A stretch of DNA of 26,878 nucleotides from Endomicrobium sp. (lineage in GTDB: Bacteria > Elusimicrobiota > Endomicrobiia > Endomicrobiales > Endomicrobiaceae), in contig JAITKZ010000022.1 of NCBI GenBank assembly GCA_031278115.1, forward strand, positions 1 to 26,878, read 5' to 3'. The first letter of the stretch is position 1. Each line of letters begins with the position of its first letter. Below the pieces are notes generated by a model. The model was given only the letters and a program-made list of their open reading frames with translations, was not told the DNA's origin and did not search any database. The translations under genes and the position numbers were made by a program. This document shows, piece by piece, positions 1 to 8,099 of the stretch.

Positions 1-1
1 A

Positions 2-46
2 GAAGAAACAGAAGAAACAGAAGAAACAGAAGAAACAGAAGAAACT
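2..46 (+). repeat. 9-bp tandem repeat encoding Glu-Glu-Thr
   Basis: Five head-to-tail copies of GAAGAAACA, the last ending in T, begin at the window edge, so the true length of the array is unknown. The unit is in frame with the exoprotein reading frame and encodes Glu-Glu-Thr. Because it is 9 bp long, copy-number changes would alter protein length without shifting the frame. It probably forms an acidic flexible linker. Confidence 0.9.
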
Positions 47-456
47 ATAAGAGAGGAAATATTAAAAGCTGGAGATTGCGTTCTTACATTGGATACAAGA
101 TTGTTTAGCAGTGGAGGAAGGAAAGAAATAGAGGAAGAAATAAAAGTAAAGGAAATATGGAACAACTTGCTAAATATAAGAAATGGAGTTGTAGAAAAAG
201 GGGAACAAACAGGACAAATTGTATCAAATATATATAAATCAATAGTAAAAGGATCAAAAGACGGTACTGAGATAGCTAGCAGAATAGTTGGAACAAATGG
301 AATGTACGAAGCAGTGATGGATAACAAGAAGTTAAGTCAAATAGAGAAAGAAAGCATACTAAGAAGTCCAGATATAGAAAAATTAGCGTTAACTACGAGG
401 AATTTAGAAAAAGTAGAGAAATATATAAGTGAGAACAAAATTGACGAGCAAACGGC

Positions 457-464
457 AAAAAAAA
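457..464 (+). other. A8 homopolymer at the frameshift point
   Basis: A run of eight A residues sits exactly where the exoprotein frame switches. Seven A's would join the two frames perfectly (AlaLysLysLeuArgAla). Either this is a fixed one-base insertion, or polymerase slippage on the run produces some full-length product. The sequence cannot decide between these. Confidence 0.75.
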
Positions 465-1770
465 CTAAGGGCAGGAGCATTAGTAAAAGAAGTAGTTGTG
501 GAAGTAGGAGAAGATGGTAAGATATATGCGTGTAAATTTGGAAGCACGGAAAGTTATGAGAAAGGGGTATTATATCTATCCATATACGTATCTAATGAAG
601 ATATGGCAAGTAGCGAGTATCTTGGGAAGATAGCGTTGTCAGATACGGAGGATATATACGTATCAGAGCTAAAAAGAGCGAGAAAATCTATAGCTGGGAT
701 ATTAGCGGAAACAAGATTTTTTGGTAAGTTGAAAATTGATATGGAAGAAGTAGGAAGTGATACAGTTGGGCTATTAAATGACATAACCAAAAGTTTACAT
801 GACAAAGAGGTATATAAAGGGGCATTTGATGCATTAACAGAGCTTCCGCAAGCGGGGAAAGAAGTATTTGACTTAGTGGTGAGTACATTAAGCAATGCGG
901 AAGTATTAAGCAAAGTAGTAAAGAAAGGGTATGAGACAGTAAAACAGGATCCCAAAGAAGCAGGATTATTTATATTGTCAACATTAACAAGTTATGACAT
1001 TTACAAATTGGGGTTAACTAGCGAGAACCAAATATACGGAGCAGGGCTAATTTTTGTTGGTTTAGTGTTAGATGGAGGAACAAAAGTATTTAAGACTGCA
1101 AAGAATGCCAAAGAAGCAGCAGAAGCCATAAAAGAAGTAGCGAAAGAAGCAAATAATGCAAGGAAAATGGGAAAAGATGCAAGAGTATTATGCGCTACAG
1201 AGCAAGGAACAAAAGTTGCCACGTCAGAGAAAGCGACAGAAAAGTTAATAGAGGATGTAGGGATAGGAGAAAAAGTAAGCGAGCCTGCAAGCCTATTTAG
1301 TGAGAAAGCAGTATCAAAATATCCCGAAGCTTCTAAGTACCAATACAATGCATTAACAAATCCATGTCCGTTAGCAGATTTGAAAAATACACCGATTAAA
1401 AATTTTTATGGAGGATACTACAATCAAAAAACTGCGACAGAGGATATGTTTTTGTATAGAGCGGGAAATATAAATAAACAGGAAGGAGAATGGTTTGTGC
1501 TAACCCCTTCAGAATCTGTTGCAAAAGTGAGAATAGACTTAGCAGTAAAAGAACAGTGGATTAATCCAGACACAGGAAATTTTAAAGATTTTTCCCATAT
1601 TGATACAGTATATAAATATAGGATACCAAAAGGAACAGAATATTACGAAGGACCTGTTGGGACCCAAGGGAGAGTTTATCTAGGAGGATTGGAAAGCAAT
1701 CAGATATTTATTCCTGAATCATCACAAACAAAGTTAGAACTTATAAGCGCAGAGCCAATTAATCCTATTA

Positions 1771-1776
1771 AGGAGG
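1771..1776 (+). promoter_or_regulatory. Strong Shine-Dalgarno deciding a GTG start
   Basis: AGGAGG ends four bases before the GTG at 1781, inside the end of the toxin gene. No in-frame ATG exists nearby. The site therefore supports the GTG start and independent, possibly strong translation of the immunity candidate even when the toxin gene is frameshifted. Confidence 0.75.
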
Positions 1777-1780
1777 AATT

Positions 1781-2131
1781 GTGAATAATATAGAAAAGAT
1801 AAAGACATTAAAGCAGCTTTATACAGAATTGTTATCTTTAGTTGAACATGGGAAAGATAATAATAATTATTTTAGAATTAAAACCAGAATCAATGATATT
1901 ATAGATGGTGTAAATGATGTAGATATTAGTGAGCAAAATGCGGAAACAATTTTAAAAGAAATTAGAAAGGTGCATGATGATTTTTATCCTCCAAGAGGAG
2001 GTCTAGAAGATTTTGCAATATGGGAGTATGATTCAGAAGGTAAATATAAATTCAATGATAAATTAAATCAAGAATTGGATAGTATAACTGACAAAATCTG
2101 GGAGATATTAAAAGAATACCCTGACCGTTAA
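1781..2131 (+). CDS. Candidate immunity protein for the upstream toxin tip
   Basis: This 116-residue acidic, soluble protein has no signal peptide or membrane segment. It starts at GTG behind a perfect AGGAGG and overlaps the toxin stop by four bases. It is mostly predicted helical, with a central PPRGGLEDFAIWEYDSEGKY segment that resembles small immunity-type proteins I have seen beside polymorphic toxins. I cannot name the family with certainty. Position, size, acidity and coupling to a toxin C-terminus all argue for a cytoplasmic protein that neutralises the toxin encoded at about 1380-1784. Its reading frame is intact although the toxin gene is shifted, as expected if protection is still needed against siblings or if the toxin is still made. 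The role is inferred; the gene itself is secure. Confidence 0.7.
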   Translation: MNNIEKIKTLKQLYTELLSLVEHGKDNNNYFRIKTRINDIIDGVNDVDISEQNAETILKEIRKVHDDFYPPRGGLEDFAIWEYDSEGKYKFNDKLNQELDSITDKIWEILKEYPDR

Positions 2132-2315
2132 GGGAAAACTACCACTGCTATATATCGCTTGCATAAAAATAGAGGTTTTATCTAAACCTGGTGACAAAGT
2201 AAGAGGGAGCATAGTAGGAGAGAACTTTGGTCGCAAGGGCGGCGGTTTACAGTTTGATTTAATGGGAGTAGAGCTTAGTGAAGACAGAATTATCAAAATA
2301 GAGGAAGTAAAATGA
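2112..2315 (+). pseudogene. Orphan toxin C-terminal fragment
   Basis: An open frame without a start codon runs from just after a stop at 2109 to TGA 2313-2315. About 65 codons read as real protein. The end contains SKPGDKVRG, FGRKGGGLQFDL and a Lys/Glu-rich tail. The FGxxGGGxQ pattern near a C-terminus recalls TNT-type NAD-glycohydrolase or related toxin tips (recalled family knowledge, not searched). There is no ribosome binding site or start, so it is best read as a displaced toxin tip lying behind the active cassette, as in CdiA or Rhs loci where orphan tips can be recombined onto the main gene. Confidence 0.5.
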
Positions 2316-2428
2316 AAATAGAAATTGCTTATGGCGTTACAAGCACAAGAAATAGAAAAGAAAAACTTCTCAATAGTAGAAATAAAATAAAAAGAATAAA
2401 AAGTATTTATAAATTTTGTCAGTACTAA
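2312..2428 (+). pseudogene. Short ORF overlapping the orphan toxin tail; truncated immunity gene?
   Basis: The ATG at 2312 overlaps the orphan tail stop as ATGA, the same coupling as in the main cassette. It encodes 38 residues, beginning MKIEIAYGVTS and turning Lys/Arg-rich before TAA at 2426. The first dozen residues look like the start of a folded protein and the rest like out-of-frame sequence. I infer a truncated immunity gene belonging to the orphan toxin tip. A chance ORF is possible. Confidence 0.35.
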
Positions 2429-2499
2429 AAATTTTGAAGTGATTAAGAAACTAGAGCATATATGTGTGAAAAATAGTGTTAGATTGAGGAGTAAAATAG

Positions 2500-3918
2500 A
2501 TGAAGGATTTTTTTAAACTCAAAAAAAATAATACTACGGTCTATACTGAAATAATAGCAGGTATAACGACATTCTTTACAATGGCATACATTATTTTTGT
2601 AAACCCTGCTATTTTATCACTCAACCCGGGAATGCCGTGGTTTGGTATTTTTGCCGCTACAATCTTAGCTTCGGCTTTTGGGACAATATTTATGGCTTTG
2701 TTTGCAAATGTTCCTTTTGCCCTTGCTCCCGGAATGGGTGCCAACGCATTCTTCACTTTTGTTATATGCAAACAAATGGGTTTTTCGTGGCAAGAAGCTC
2801 TATTTATAGTAACAATATGTGGCTTTTTTATAATTCTAATCACTGTTACAGAACTTAGAAAAATGATTGTTAAAGCAATACCAGATTTTCTTAAAGATTC
2901 TATCAGTGGCGGTATAGGTCTGTTTATAGCATACATAGGTTTTAAAAATGCATCTTTCTTCAATTTTTTATCTGATTCAGGAAATTACAACTTGTTGGAT
3001 AATGGCAGCATTATTGCAAACAGTGCTGTTGTCCCTTCTTTAGCTTCTTTCAACAACCCTCATGCATTGTTGGGACTTATAGGTCTTATAATAATGTCCT
3101 TGCTTGTTATAAAAAAAGTTAGAGGATCAATCTTTATAGGAATAGTTGCAACTATTATTATAGGAATCCCTATGGGAATAGTTGACCTTTCAAATGTTAA
3201 ACTTTTTGATTTCTATTCTCTGAACGCATTAAAAGATGTTGCTTTTGCGGCTTTCAGTCAAGAAGGCATTGGAACTCTTTTTTCTGATTGGAACAAAATA
3301 ATTCTTACGACAACCGCAATACTTGCTTTGCTGTTATCTGTAACTTTTGACGCTATAGGAACATTTATCGGAGCAGGCAGAGTAAGCGGAATTTTTGATA
3401 CTGAACAAGAAAAAAGCCTTGCAAATAAAAAGGGCATAAATTCAAAATTTGAAAAAGCTTTGCTTTCAGACGGTATTGTAGCGGCATTCAGCGGTCTTTT
3501 TGGCACTAGTAGCGTTACAACCTATGTTGAAAGCGCAGCAGGAATATCTGCAGGTGGTAGAACAGGCTTAACATCGCTTGTAGTGGCTATATTATTTTTG
3601 CTTTGTCTTCCATTTGCTTCACTCTTCAGTATTGTTCCTCCTGAAGCTACAGCTCCAGCTTTGATTATAGTTGGCGTTCTTATGATGTCTTCAGTTATGA
3701 ATATTAATTGGTCTAACCTTGAACAAGCTATTCCTGCATTTTTGACAATAAGCATAATGGCTTTTGCTTTTAATATAAGTTATGGAATAGCGGCTGGGTT
3801 CATATTTCATTGTATTATAAAGTTGTTTCAAGGCAAGATAAAAGAAGTTCACCCAATATTGTTAGGCACAGCGGTTCTATTCTTAATCAACTTTATTATA
3901 ATTGCTTTTAGAGGATAA
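2500..3918 (+). CDS. NCS2-family purine (adenine/guanine/hypoxanthine) permease
   Basis: A 472-residue integral membrane protein with about 12-14 hydrophobic segments and the hallmarks of the AzgA/PbuG branch. These are YTEIIAGITTFFTMAYIIFVNP near the N-terminus, GMGANAFFTF at residues 78-87, TFDAIGTFIGAGRVSG, and TSSVTTYVESAAGI followed by GGRTGLTS around residues 335-360. Family members import purine bases with protons across the inner membrane. The ATG follows a GAGGAG ribosome binding site at 2486-2491. Length is normal for the family and the frame is intact. The downstream lpd-like gene begins two bases after its stop, so they are probably co-transcribed. Exact substrate preference cannot be read from sequence. 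A purine importer fits an organism scavenging nucleobases from a host or rich habitat. Confidence 0.93.
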   Translation: MKDFFKLKKNNTTVYTEIIAGITTFFTMAYIIFVNPAILSLNPGMPWFGIFAATILASAFGTIFMALFANVPFALAPGMGANAFFTFVICKQMGFSWQEALFIVTICGFFIILITVTELRKMIVKAIPDFLKDSISGGIGLFIAYIGFKNASFFNFLSDSGNYNLLDNGSIIANSAVVPSLASFNNPHALLGLIGLIIMSLLVIKKVRGSIFIGIVATIIIGIPMGIVDLSNVKLFDFYSLNALKDVAFAAFSQEGIGTLFSDWNKIILTTTAILALLLSVTFDAIGTFIGAGRVSGIFDTEQEKSLANKKGINSKFEKALLSDGIVAAFSGLFGTSSVTTYVESAAGISAGGRTGLTSLVVAILFLLCLPFASLFSIVPPEATAPALIIVGVLMMSSVMNINWSNLEQAIPAFLTISIMAFAFNISYGIAAGFIFHCIIKLFQGKIKEVHPILLGTAVLFLINFIIIAFRG

Positions 3919-3919
3919 A

Positions 3920-5260
3920 ATGGGTTCAAACAAATATGACATAGCCGTAATAGGCTCAGGACCAGGCGGTTTTTCCGCTGCTGTAAGAGCCGCTCAATTG
4001 GGCGCAAAGACGGTTGTAATAGAAAAGTCATTTGTTGGCGGAACATGTTTAAATTGCGGTTGTATGCCTACTAAATTTTTATGGCAAGCGTTAAAGTTAA
4101 AACAAAAAATTCAAAAATCTTATGAATATGGGTTTAATTCAAAATTAGAGCCTATTGTGTTTTCAGATATTATAAATAAAAGAGATAAGAATATTTCTAA
4201 TATAAGAAGAGGAATGGAGTTAGTTTTATCTTCTTATTCTATTGACGTTATCAAAGGAACGGCGTCCTTTAAAGATAAAAACATGTTATCTGTTTCAAAT
4301 GAAGGAAACTATCTTGATATTTTAGCAGGCAAAATAATTATTGCATTAGGAACAAAACCCTCTTCAATCAAAAGTTTTAATTTTGATGGAAATAAAATAA
4401 TAAGTTCAACAAATGCATTAAGTCTTAATCAGATTCCTAAAACTATGCTAGTTGTCGGTGGTGGAGCGATAGGTGTTGAGATGGCGACTATTTTTTCAGG
4501 TTTCGGTTGTAGCGTAACCCTTGCCGAATGCGAGGGACAATTGCTCCCAAATGAAGACACTGAAATTTCTGAAGAAGTAAAAAAGAATTTATCACGACAA
4601 GGCGTTGAAGTTTTTACGTCTTGTACAGATTCATTAGACAGCATTAGTAAATACGAAAAGATATTGATAGTAACTGGAAGATCACCAATTAATGATTTTG
4701 GCATAGATAAAATAGGTGTTAAAACTACGGTAAGGGGATTTGTAGAAACTAATGAATTTTGTCAAACAAATATAGAAAATATTTATGCTGTCGGCGACAT
4801 TGCAGGCAAAAATTTGCTTGCCTACACTGCTCAAAATGAGGGATGCATAGCCGCAGAGAATGCTGTAAAAGGCAACTCTTTGAAAATAGATAATAAAGTT
4901 ATTCTTCAAGTAGTTTTTTCAATGCCGCAAAGTGCCTCTGTAAAAATTGTGGATTTTTCAAACTACAAAAATGTGTCTCTAGGAAAATTTCCTTTTACTG
5001 CAAGCGGTAGAGCTTTTATTGAAGGTGAACGAGCAGGGTTTGTTAAATGTGCAGTGGATAAGGTTACTCAAAAGCCTTTAGCTTTTTGGCTTGTTGGAGC
5101 GCACTCGGACGAACTTATAAATACAGCTTCACAGATTCTTGTAAATGGTACAAATCATATATCAAGAGAATCCTTTTTTCACCCGTCTTTATGCGAGAGT
5201 TTGTTAAATTCTTACGAAGACGCTCTGGAAAAATGTACAGAATTGCCTAAAAAACGTTAA
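3920..5260 (+). CDS. lpd: Dihydrolipoyl dehydrogenase (class I flavoprotein disulfide reductase)
   Basis: The 446-residue product has the FAD-binding GSGPGG at residues 12-17, the redox motif GGTCLNCGCMPTK with Cys43 and Cys48, and an NAD-binding VVGGGAIGVEMA. It also has the FAD-contact motif YAVGDIAG and a C-terminal HPSLCES corresponding to the catalytic His-Pro...Glu of the partner subunit. It oxidises protein-bound dihydrolipoamide with NAD+, as the L protein of glycine cleavage or E3 of 2-oxoacid dehydrogenases. The next gene is gcvT, so glycine cleavage is the likely use. I chose ATG 3920 over the TTG at 3902 because GAGGA lies at the right distance and the family starts at this point. 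Oddities are an additional Cys46 between the redox pair (normally Val) and a somewhat short protein. Another disulfide reductase of the family cannot be excluded. Confidence 0.85.
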   Translation: MGSNKYDIAVIGSGPGGFSAAVRAAQLGAKTVVIEKSFVGGTCLNCGCMPTKFLWQALKLKQKIQKSYEYGFNSKLEPIVFSDIINKRDKNISNIRRGMELVLSSYSIDVIKGTASFKDKNMLSVSNEGNYLDILAGKIIIALGTKPSSIKSFNFDGNKIISSTNALSLNQIPKTMLVVGGGAIGVEMATIFSGFGCSVTLAECEGQLLPNEDTEISEEVKKNLSRQGVEVFTSCTDSLDSISKYEKILIVTGRSPINDFGIDKIGVKTTVRGFVETNEFCQTNIENIYAVGDIAGKNLLAYTAQNEGCIAAENAVKGNSLKIDNKVILQVVFSMPQSASVKIVDFSNYKNVSLGKFPFTASGRAFIEGERAGFVKCAVDKVTQKPLAFWLVGAHSDELINTASQILVNGTNHISRESFFHPSLCESLLNSYEDALEKCTELPKKR

Positions 5261-5284
5261 ATAAATATAAAGGGAATTTGAATT

Positions 5285-6349
5285 ATGAAGAGGACGCCTT
5301 TGTACGACGAACACAAAAAACTTGGAGCCAAGTTTACAGAATTTAGCGGTTGGGAAATGCCTGTTCAATATACGTCAATTATTGACGAACATAATGCAGT
5401 AAGGACAAATGTCGGTGTATTTGACACTTCTCACATGGGTACTTTTATCGTCTCAGGAAAAGATATTGAAAAATTTTTAAACTATGTAACTCTTGGCAAT
5501 ATGTCAGGTTTCCCAGATAGAAAGGCAAGATATTCCATGCTTTTAAATGAAGAAGGCGGAATAAAAGACGATGTTATAGTCTATAAATTTGGCAATGAAC
5601 ATATGATTGTTGTAAATGCAGGAAATCTTGATAAAGATTTTGAATGGTTAAATAAGCACAAACCTGCGGGCATTGAAATAGAAAACATCAGCAGCGATAT
5701 TTCTCTTCTTGCTGTTCAAGGTCCAAACGCTGTAGAAATATTGCAAAACATTTCTGATACGGATATAATAAACATGAAGTATTTTACAGTATTAGAATTG
5801 AAACTAAAGTGGATTAATGCTGATTTTTGCAGAATCGCAAGAATGGGATACACAGGGGAAGATGGTTTTGAAATTTTTATATCAAAAGATAAAACCGTAG
5901 AATTTTGGAGAAAATTGATAAGTCTTTCTGTAAAACCGTGCGGGCTAGGCTGTCGCGATACTTTAAGACTTGAAGCCTGTATGCCGTTACACGGACATGA
6001 AATTGATGAAAATATAAATCCGCTAGAAGCGGGATTTCAAAAAACAATAAATTGGGATAATGATTTTATCGGTAAAGACAAACTTGTCCCTTTAAAAGGC
6101 AAACCTTTAAGAAAATCAGTCGCTTTTGAATGTTTATCGGGTATTGTCAGAAATTCTAATGAAGTTTTTTTTGGTGATAAAAAAATAGGATATGTTACAA
6201 GCGGTTCATTTTCTCCTACTTTTAAAAAAGCTATAGGCATGGCATTAATTGAGTCTGACGTTCAATCTGACAACTTAGAAGTTGCAATTCACAACAACAG
6301 AAGAAAAATCAAAATAGTTTCAAAACCGTTTTATAAAAGACAAAAATAA
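5285..6349 (+). CDS. gcvT: Aminomethyltransferase, glycine cleavage system T protein
   Basis: The 354-residue protein opens with TPLYDEHKKLGAKFTEFSGWEMPVQY-type sequence, diagnostic of GcvT. It continues with FDTSHMG, the folate-site region VVNAGNLDKD, a MGYTGEDGFEI motif, and GLGCRDTLRLEACMPLHGHE. The C-terminal GcvT barrel region is present. The enzyme transfers the methylene group from the lipoyl H protein to tetrahydrofolate and releases ammonia. It lies 24 bases after the lpd-like gene with an AAAGGGAA ribosome binding site, so the two form a small operon. The usual partners gcvH and gcvP do not follow; the next 460 bases hold no intact gene. Length and motifs are normal, so it is probably functional with partners encoded elsewhere. 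Confidence 0.94.
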   Translation: MKRTPLYDEHKKLGAKFTEFSGWEMPVQYTSIIDEHNAVRTNVGVFDTSHMGTFIVSGKDIEKFLNYVTLGNMSGFPDRKARYSMLLNEEGGIKDDVIVYKFGNEHMIVVNAGNLDKDFEWLNKHKPAGIEIENISSDISLLAVQGPNAVEILQNISDTDIINMKYFTVLELKLKWINADFCRIARMGYTGEDGFEIFISKDKTVEFWRKLISLSVKPCGLGCRDTLRLEACMPLHGHEIDENINPLEAGFQKTINWDNDFIGKDKLVPLKGKPLRKSVAFECLSGIVRNSNEVFFGDKKIGYVTSGSFSPTFKKAIGMALIESDVQSDNLEVAIHNNRRKIKIVSKPFYKRQK

Positions 6350-6815
6350 TCAACAATATAATTCTATAATAGTATAATATAAATTAATAGAAAGCAATGA
6401 AGTATAATGTAAGTATGCAATGTAAAGAATGTAAAGATAGAATAACATGTATAGTAACTTTTTGAAGCTTTTTCAAAGAATAATTCAATAATACTTATTT
6501 AAAATACTTAACTTAAAAAAGCTTCATTTGGGATACTTGCCTGCTTAATGAGATTTATTTATATTTGCATACTAAAATTAAATTTTAAAAGGCAGTCTTT
6601 CGTTAATAACTTTTGCAGGATTTAACTTTATACAGCCAGCTACAGTTTTGCATGGCTATTTGTATAAAGATTATAATTGATGTACGGCTATATTTTTACC
6701 CTTTTTATTGCCACTGGCGTTACTTTATTAATTTTATTGTATAGAAAAAACAATAATTAGCAAGGCTTGAGGAATACAAGTAGAATACCATAAAAAAAAT
6801 GAAATTACAACTACA
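6350..6815 (+). other. 466-base gap with gene fragments
   Basis: No intact gene is visible. A TATAAT-like box occurs near 6372. A 22-codon ORF at 6397-6465 encodes four Cys and may be chance. A 26-residue hydrophobic ORF at 6680-6760 starts MYGYIFTLFIATGVTLLILL and ends in basic and Asn residues; it looks like one membrane helix of a lost or very small protein. In the preceding bases another frame reads plausible protein (AGFNFIQPATVLHGYLYKDY) and then stops, suggesting decay. I see no tRNA or clear terminator. Confidence 0.4.
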
Positions 6816-8099
6816 GTGGCTACAATAAATAATTTTCCACCGAAAGAAAATAAATGTACACAAGGCGCAGTTGTATATTTCTGCGAAAGCCATAATAAAA
6901 GCGTTTATGAGAGATATTATGTTCGGAGTACAACCAATTTATTGCATAGGTATGAAATGGAGTTGAGTGAAGATGAAAAATATGAACTTCGTACAGGATA
7001 TTTAAGCAGGTGGAATTATATGCCCAAAGATATTGATCAAATGTCTTCTGAAGAGATAGGAGAAGCAATAAAAAGGGGATATGAAGAGGAAAATGAATGG
7101 TTGAAGAGATGCGAACCAGACTTGCCAAAAGCATTCATTCATAAAGACTGGAAAGATTGTATTAGCGAGAAAGAAAATCCTTATTATCAGCAATGTAAAG
7201 AAGTTATAAATCAAGAGTTAGAAAAGAATGAAATTTTTAATGACGCTTTTAAAAAAAGTGTCAATGCTTATGCTGAAAAGCACCACTCAAATCGTAATAA
7301 TGGCTGGAAGTATGTGTTGGAAGAAGTGGTTTGGGTGTTTAGTTTACCTTTGGTACACCCAAATAAATACATATATCTAATTCACGTAGGGAAAGCTAAT
7401 CCTGCAATAAAGGAGTTGTTTAATGTTTTTCCGAATTTCAATAAGACCGTAAAATGGCTACGTCCCCATATTGGAAAGGTTACTTTTGAAAATAATGTTG
7501 ATTTTTTAATGTACTATAATGCAAATCGTAATATAGGATGTTCTTATGCTATGGATAACAGAAGTATTGTTGATCCATTTATGGGAACTGTTATTAATAA
7601 AAGTCATTTATCTTTAGAAATTGAATCTATAGAAAAGACTTTATTACAAGGTATTATTGAAAAACTTCCTTGTCATGTATATTGGCTAAATCGCGAAAAT
7701 ACATATATCGGATGTAATGAAATTCAGGCAAAAGATGTTGGATTGAAATCAGCAAAAGAAGTTATTGGGAAAACAAATATTGATTTTCATGACTCTGTTA
7801 CTGCAAAAGAATTAGATTATATAAATGAACTTGTTATGTCAACAGGAAAGCCGTATGAAATAGAAGAAAGCGGTTATGTTTTGAGAGAGCGGAAGGATTG
7901 CTTGGCAAAGAAAGTCCTACTTTTCGATTCGTTAGGTAAGGTTATTGGGCTATTAGGAGTTTCTTTTGACATAACTGAAAAAAAGAAAATAGAAGAATTA
8001 GAGAGTAAGTTAAAGATGAGGGAAGAGTTGTATAATATAGCCAAAGAAGTGTCGCACGACATAGCATCGCCACTAATGTCACTGAAAATAATAGAATAA
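6816..8099 (+). CDS. N-terminal part of a hybrid sensor histidine kinase: CDPS-like domain, PAS, H-box
   Basis: The 427 residues before a TAA at 8097 fall into three parts. Residues 1-265 are an unusual soluble domain with VVYFCESHNKS, RSTTNLLHRY, YVLEEVVWVFSLPLV, YLIHVGK and KWLRPHIG. The spacing of Ser25 to Tyr166-x3-Glu170 matches the catalytic layout I recall for tRNA-dependent cyclodipeptide synthases (AlbC Ser37, Tyr178, Glu182), so a CDPS-like fold is a hypothesis. Residues about 270-390 are a PAS domain (LPCHVYWLNRENTYIGCN ... GVSFDITEKK), followed by a coiled linker. Residues 411-424 hold the H-box EVSHDIASPLMSLK with phospho-acceptor His414. There is no membrane segment, so it should be cytoplasmic. 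The start is uncertain: GTG 6816 lacks a good ribosome site, and the frame is open from 6771 without an ATG. The kinase core follows in the same frame after the TAA. Confidence 0.65.
   Translation: MATINNFPPKENKCTQGAVVYFCESHNKSVYERYYVRSTTNLLHRYEMELSEDEKYELRTGYLSRWNYMPKDIDQMSSEEIGEAIKRGYEEENEWLKRCEPDLPKAFIHKDWKDCISEKENPYYQQCKEVINQELEKNEIFNDAFKKSVNAYAEKHHSNRNNGWKYVLEEVVWVFSLPLVHPNKYIYLIHVGKANPAIKELFNVFPNFNKTVKWLRPHIGKVTFENNVDFLMYYNANRNIGCSYAMDNRSIVDPFMGTVINKSHLSLEIESIEKTLLQGIIEKLPCHVYWLNRENTYIGCNEIQAKDVGLKSAKEVIGKTNIDFHDSVTAKELDYINELVMSTGKPYEIEESGYVLRERKDCLAKKVLLFDSLGKVIGLLGVSFDITEKKKIEELESKLKMREELYNIAKEVSHDIASPLMSLKIIE

Larger units (their letters stand above)
2..520 (+). pseudogene. 5' part of a frameshifted polymorphic-toxin exoprotein gene (left-truncated)
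   Basis: The frame is open from the window edge and enters through the Glu-Glu-Thr repeat, so the true start lies outside the window. The ATG at 89 is internal. The protein is hydrophilic and rich in Lys and Glu, with predicted helices and no recognised catalytic motif. Sense coding stops making sense at the A8 run 457-464, where the frame passes into Arg- and Ser-rich residues and ends at 520. The protein logically continues in the frame of the 429-1784 entry: the ...DEQTAKK segment joins LRAGALVKEV after removal of one A. I read both entries as one gene, the conserved body of a large secreted toxin of the CdiA/filamentous-haemagglutinin or related polymorphic-toxin type. The subtype is inferred; no VENN or RHS motif is visible. 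Codons are strikingly purine-rich (AGA, GGA, ATA, GAA). Confidence 0.6.
429..1784 (+). pseudogene. 3' part of the exoprotein gene with C-terminal toxin domain
   Basis: This is the downstream frame of the exoprotein. Useful sequence begins at about 465; the ATG at 429 lies before the junction and is probably not a natural start. Residues about 15-300 form the body, with a hydrophobic stretch around YGAGLIFVGLVLDGG and long Ala/Lys/Glu helices that could be a pore or translocation segment. From about nt 1330 the style changes into a distinct tip of about 140 residues containing LYRAGN, a GEWFVLTP segment, YRIPKGTEYYEGPVG and GGLESNQIFIP. The order Arg...Ser/Thr...GGxxxQ with a late acidic or amide residue resembles ADP-ribosyltransferase-type or TNT-like toxin tips, but I cannot assign a family. 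It ends in a GTGA overlap with the next gene, the usual layout of toxin and immunity genes. Full-length product needs the A8 frameshift bypassed. Confidence 0.6.

Noticed and set aside
2..46. Short direct repeats as a possible CRISPR array
   Set aside because: Units are 9 bp, contiguous, without spacers and in a coding frame.
2108..2296. Minus-strand ORF over the orphan toxin tail
   Set aside because: The plus frame gives toxin-like sequence and coupling; the minus frame is Pro/Ser-rich shadow.
6461..6477. TTTGAA/TTCAAA hairpin as a gcvT terminator
   Set aside because: Only six AT-rich pairs and no T tract.
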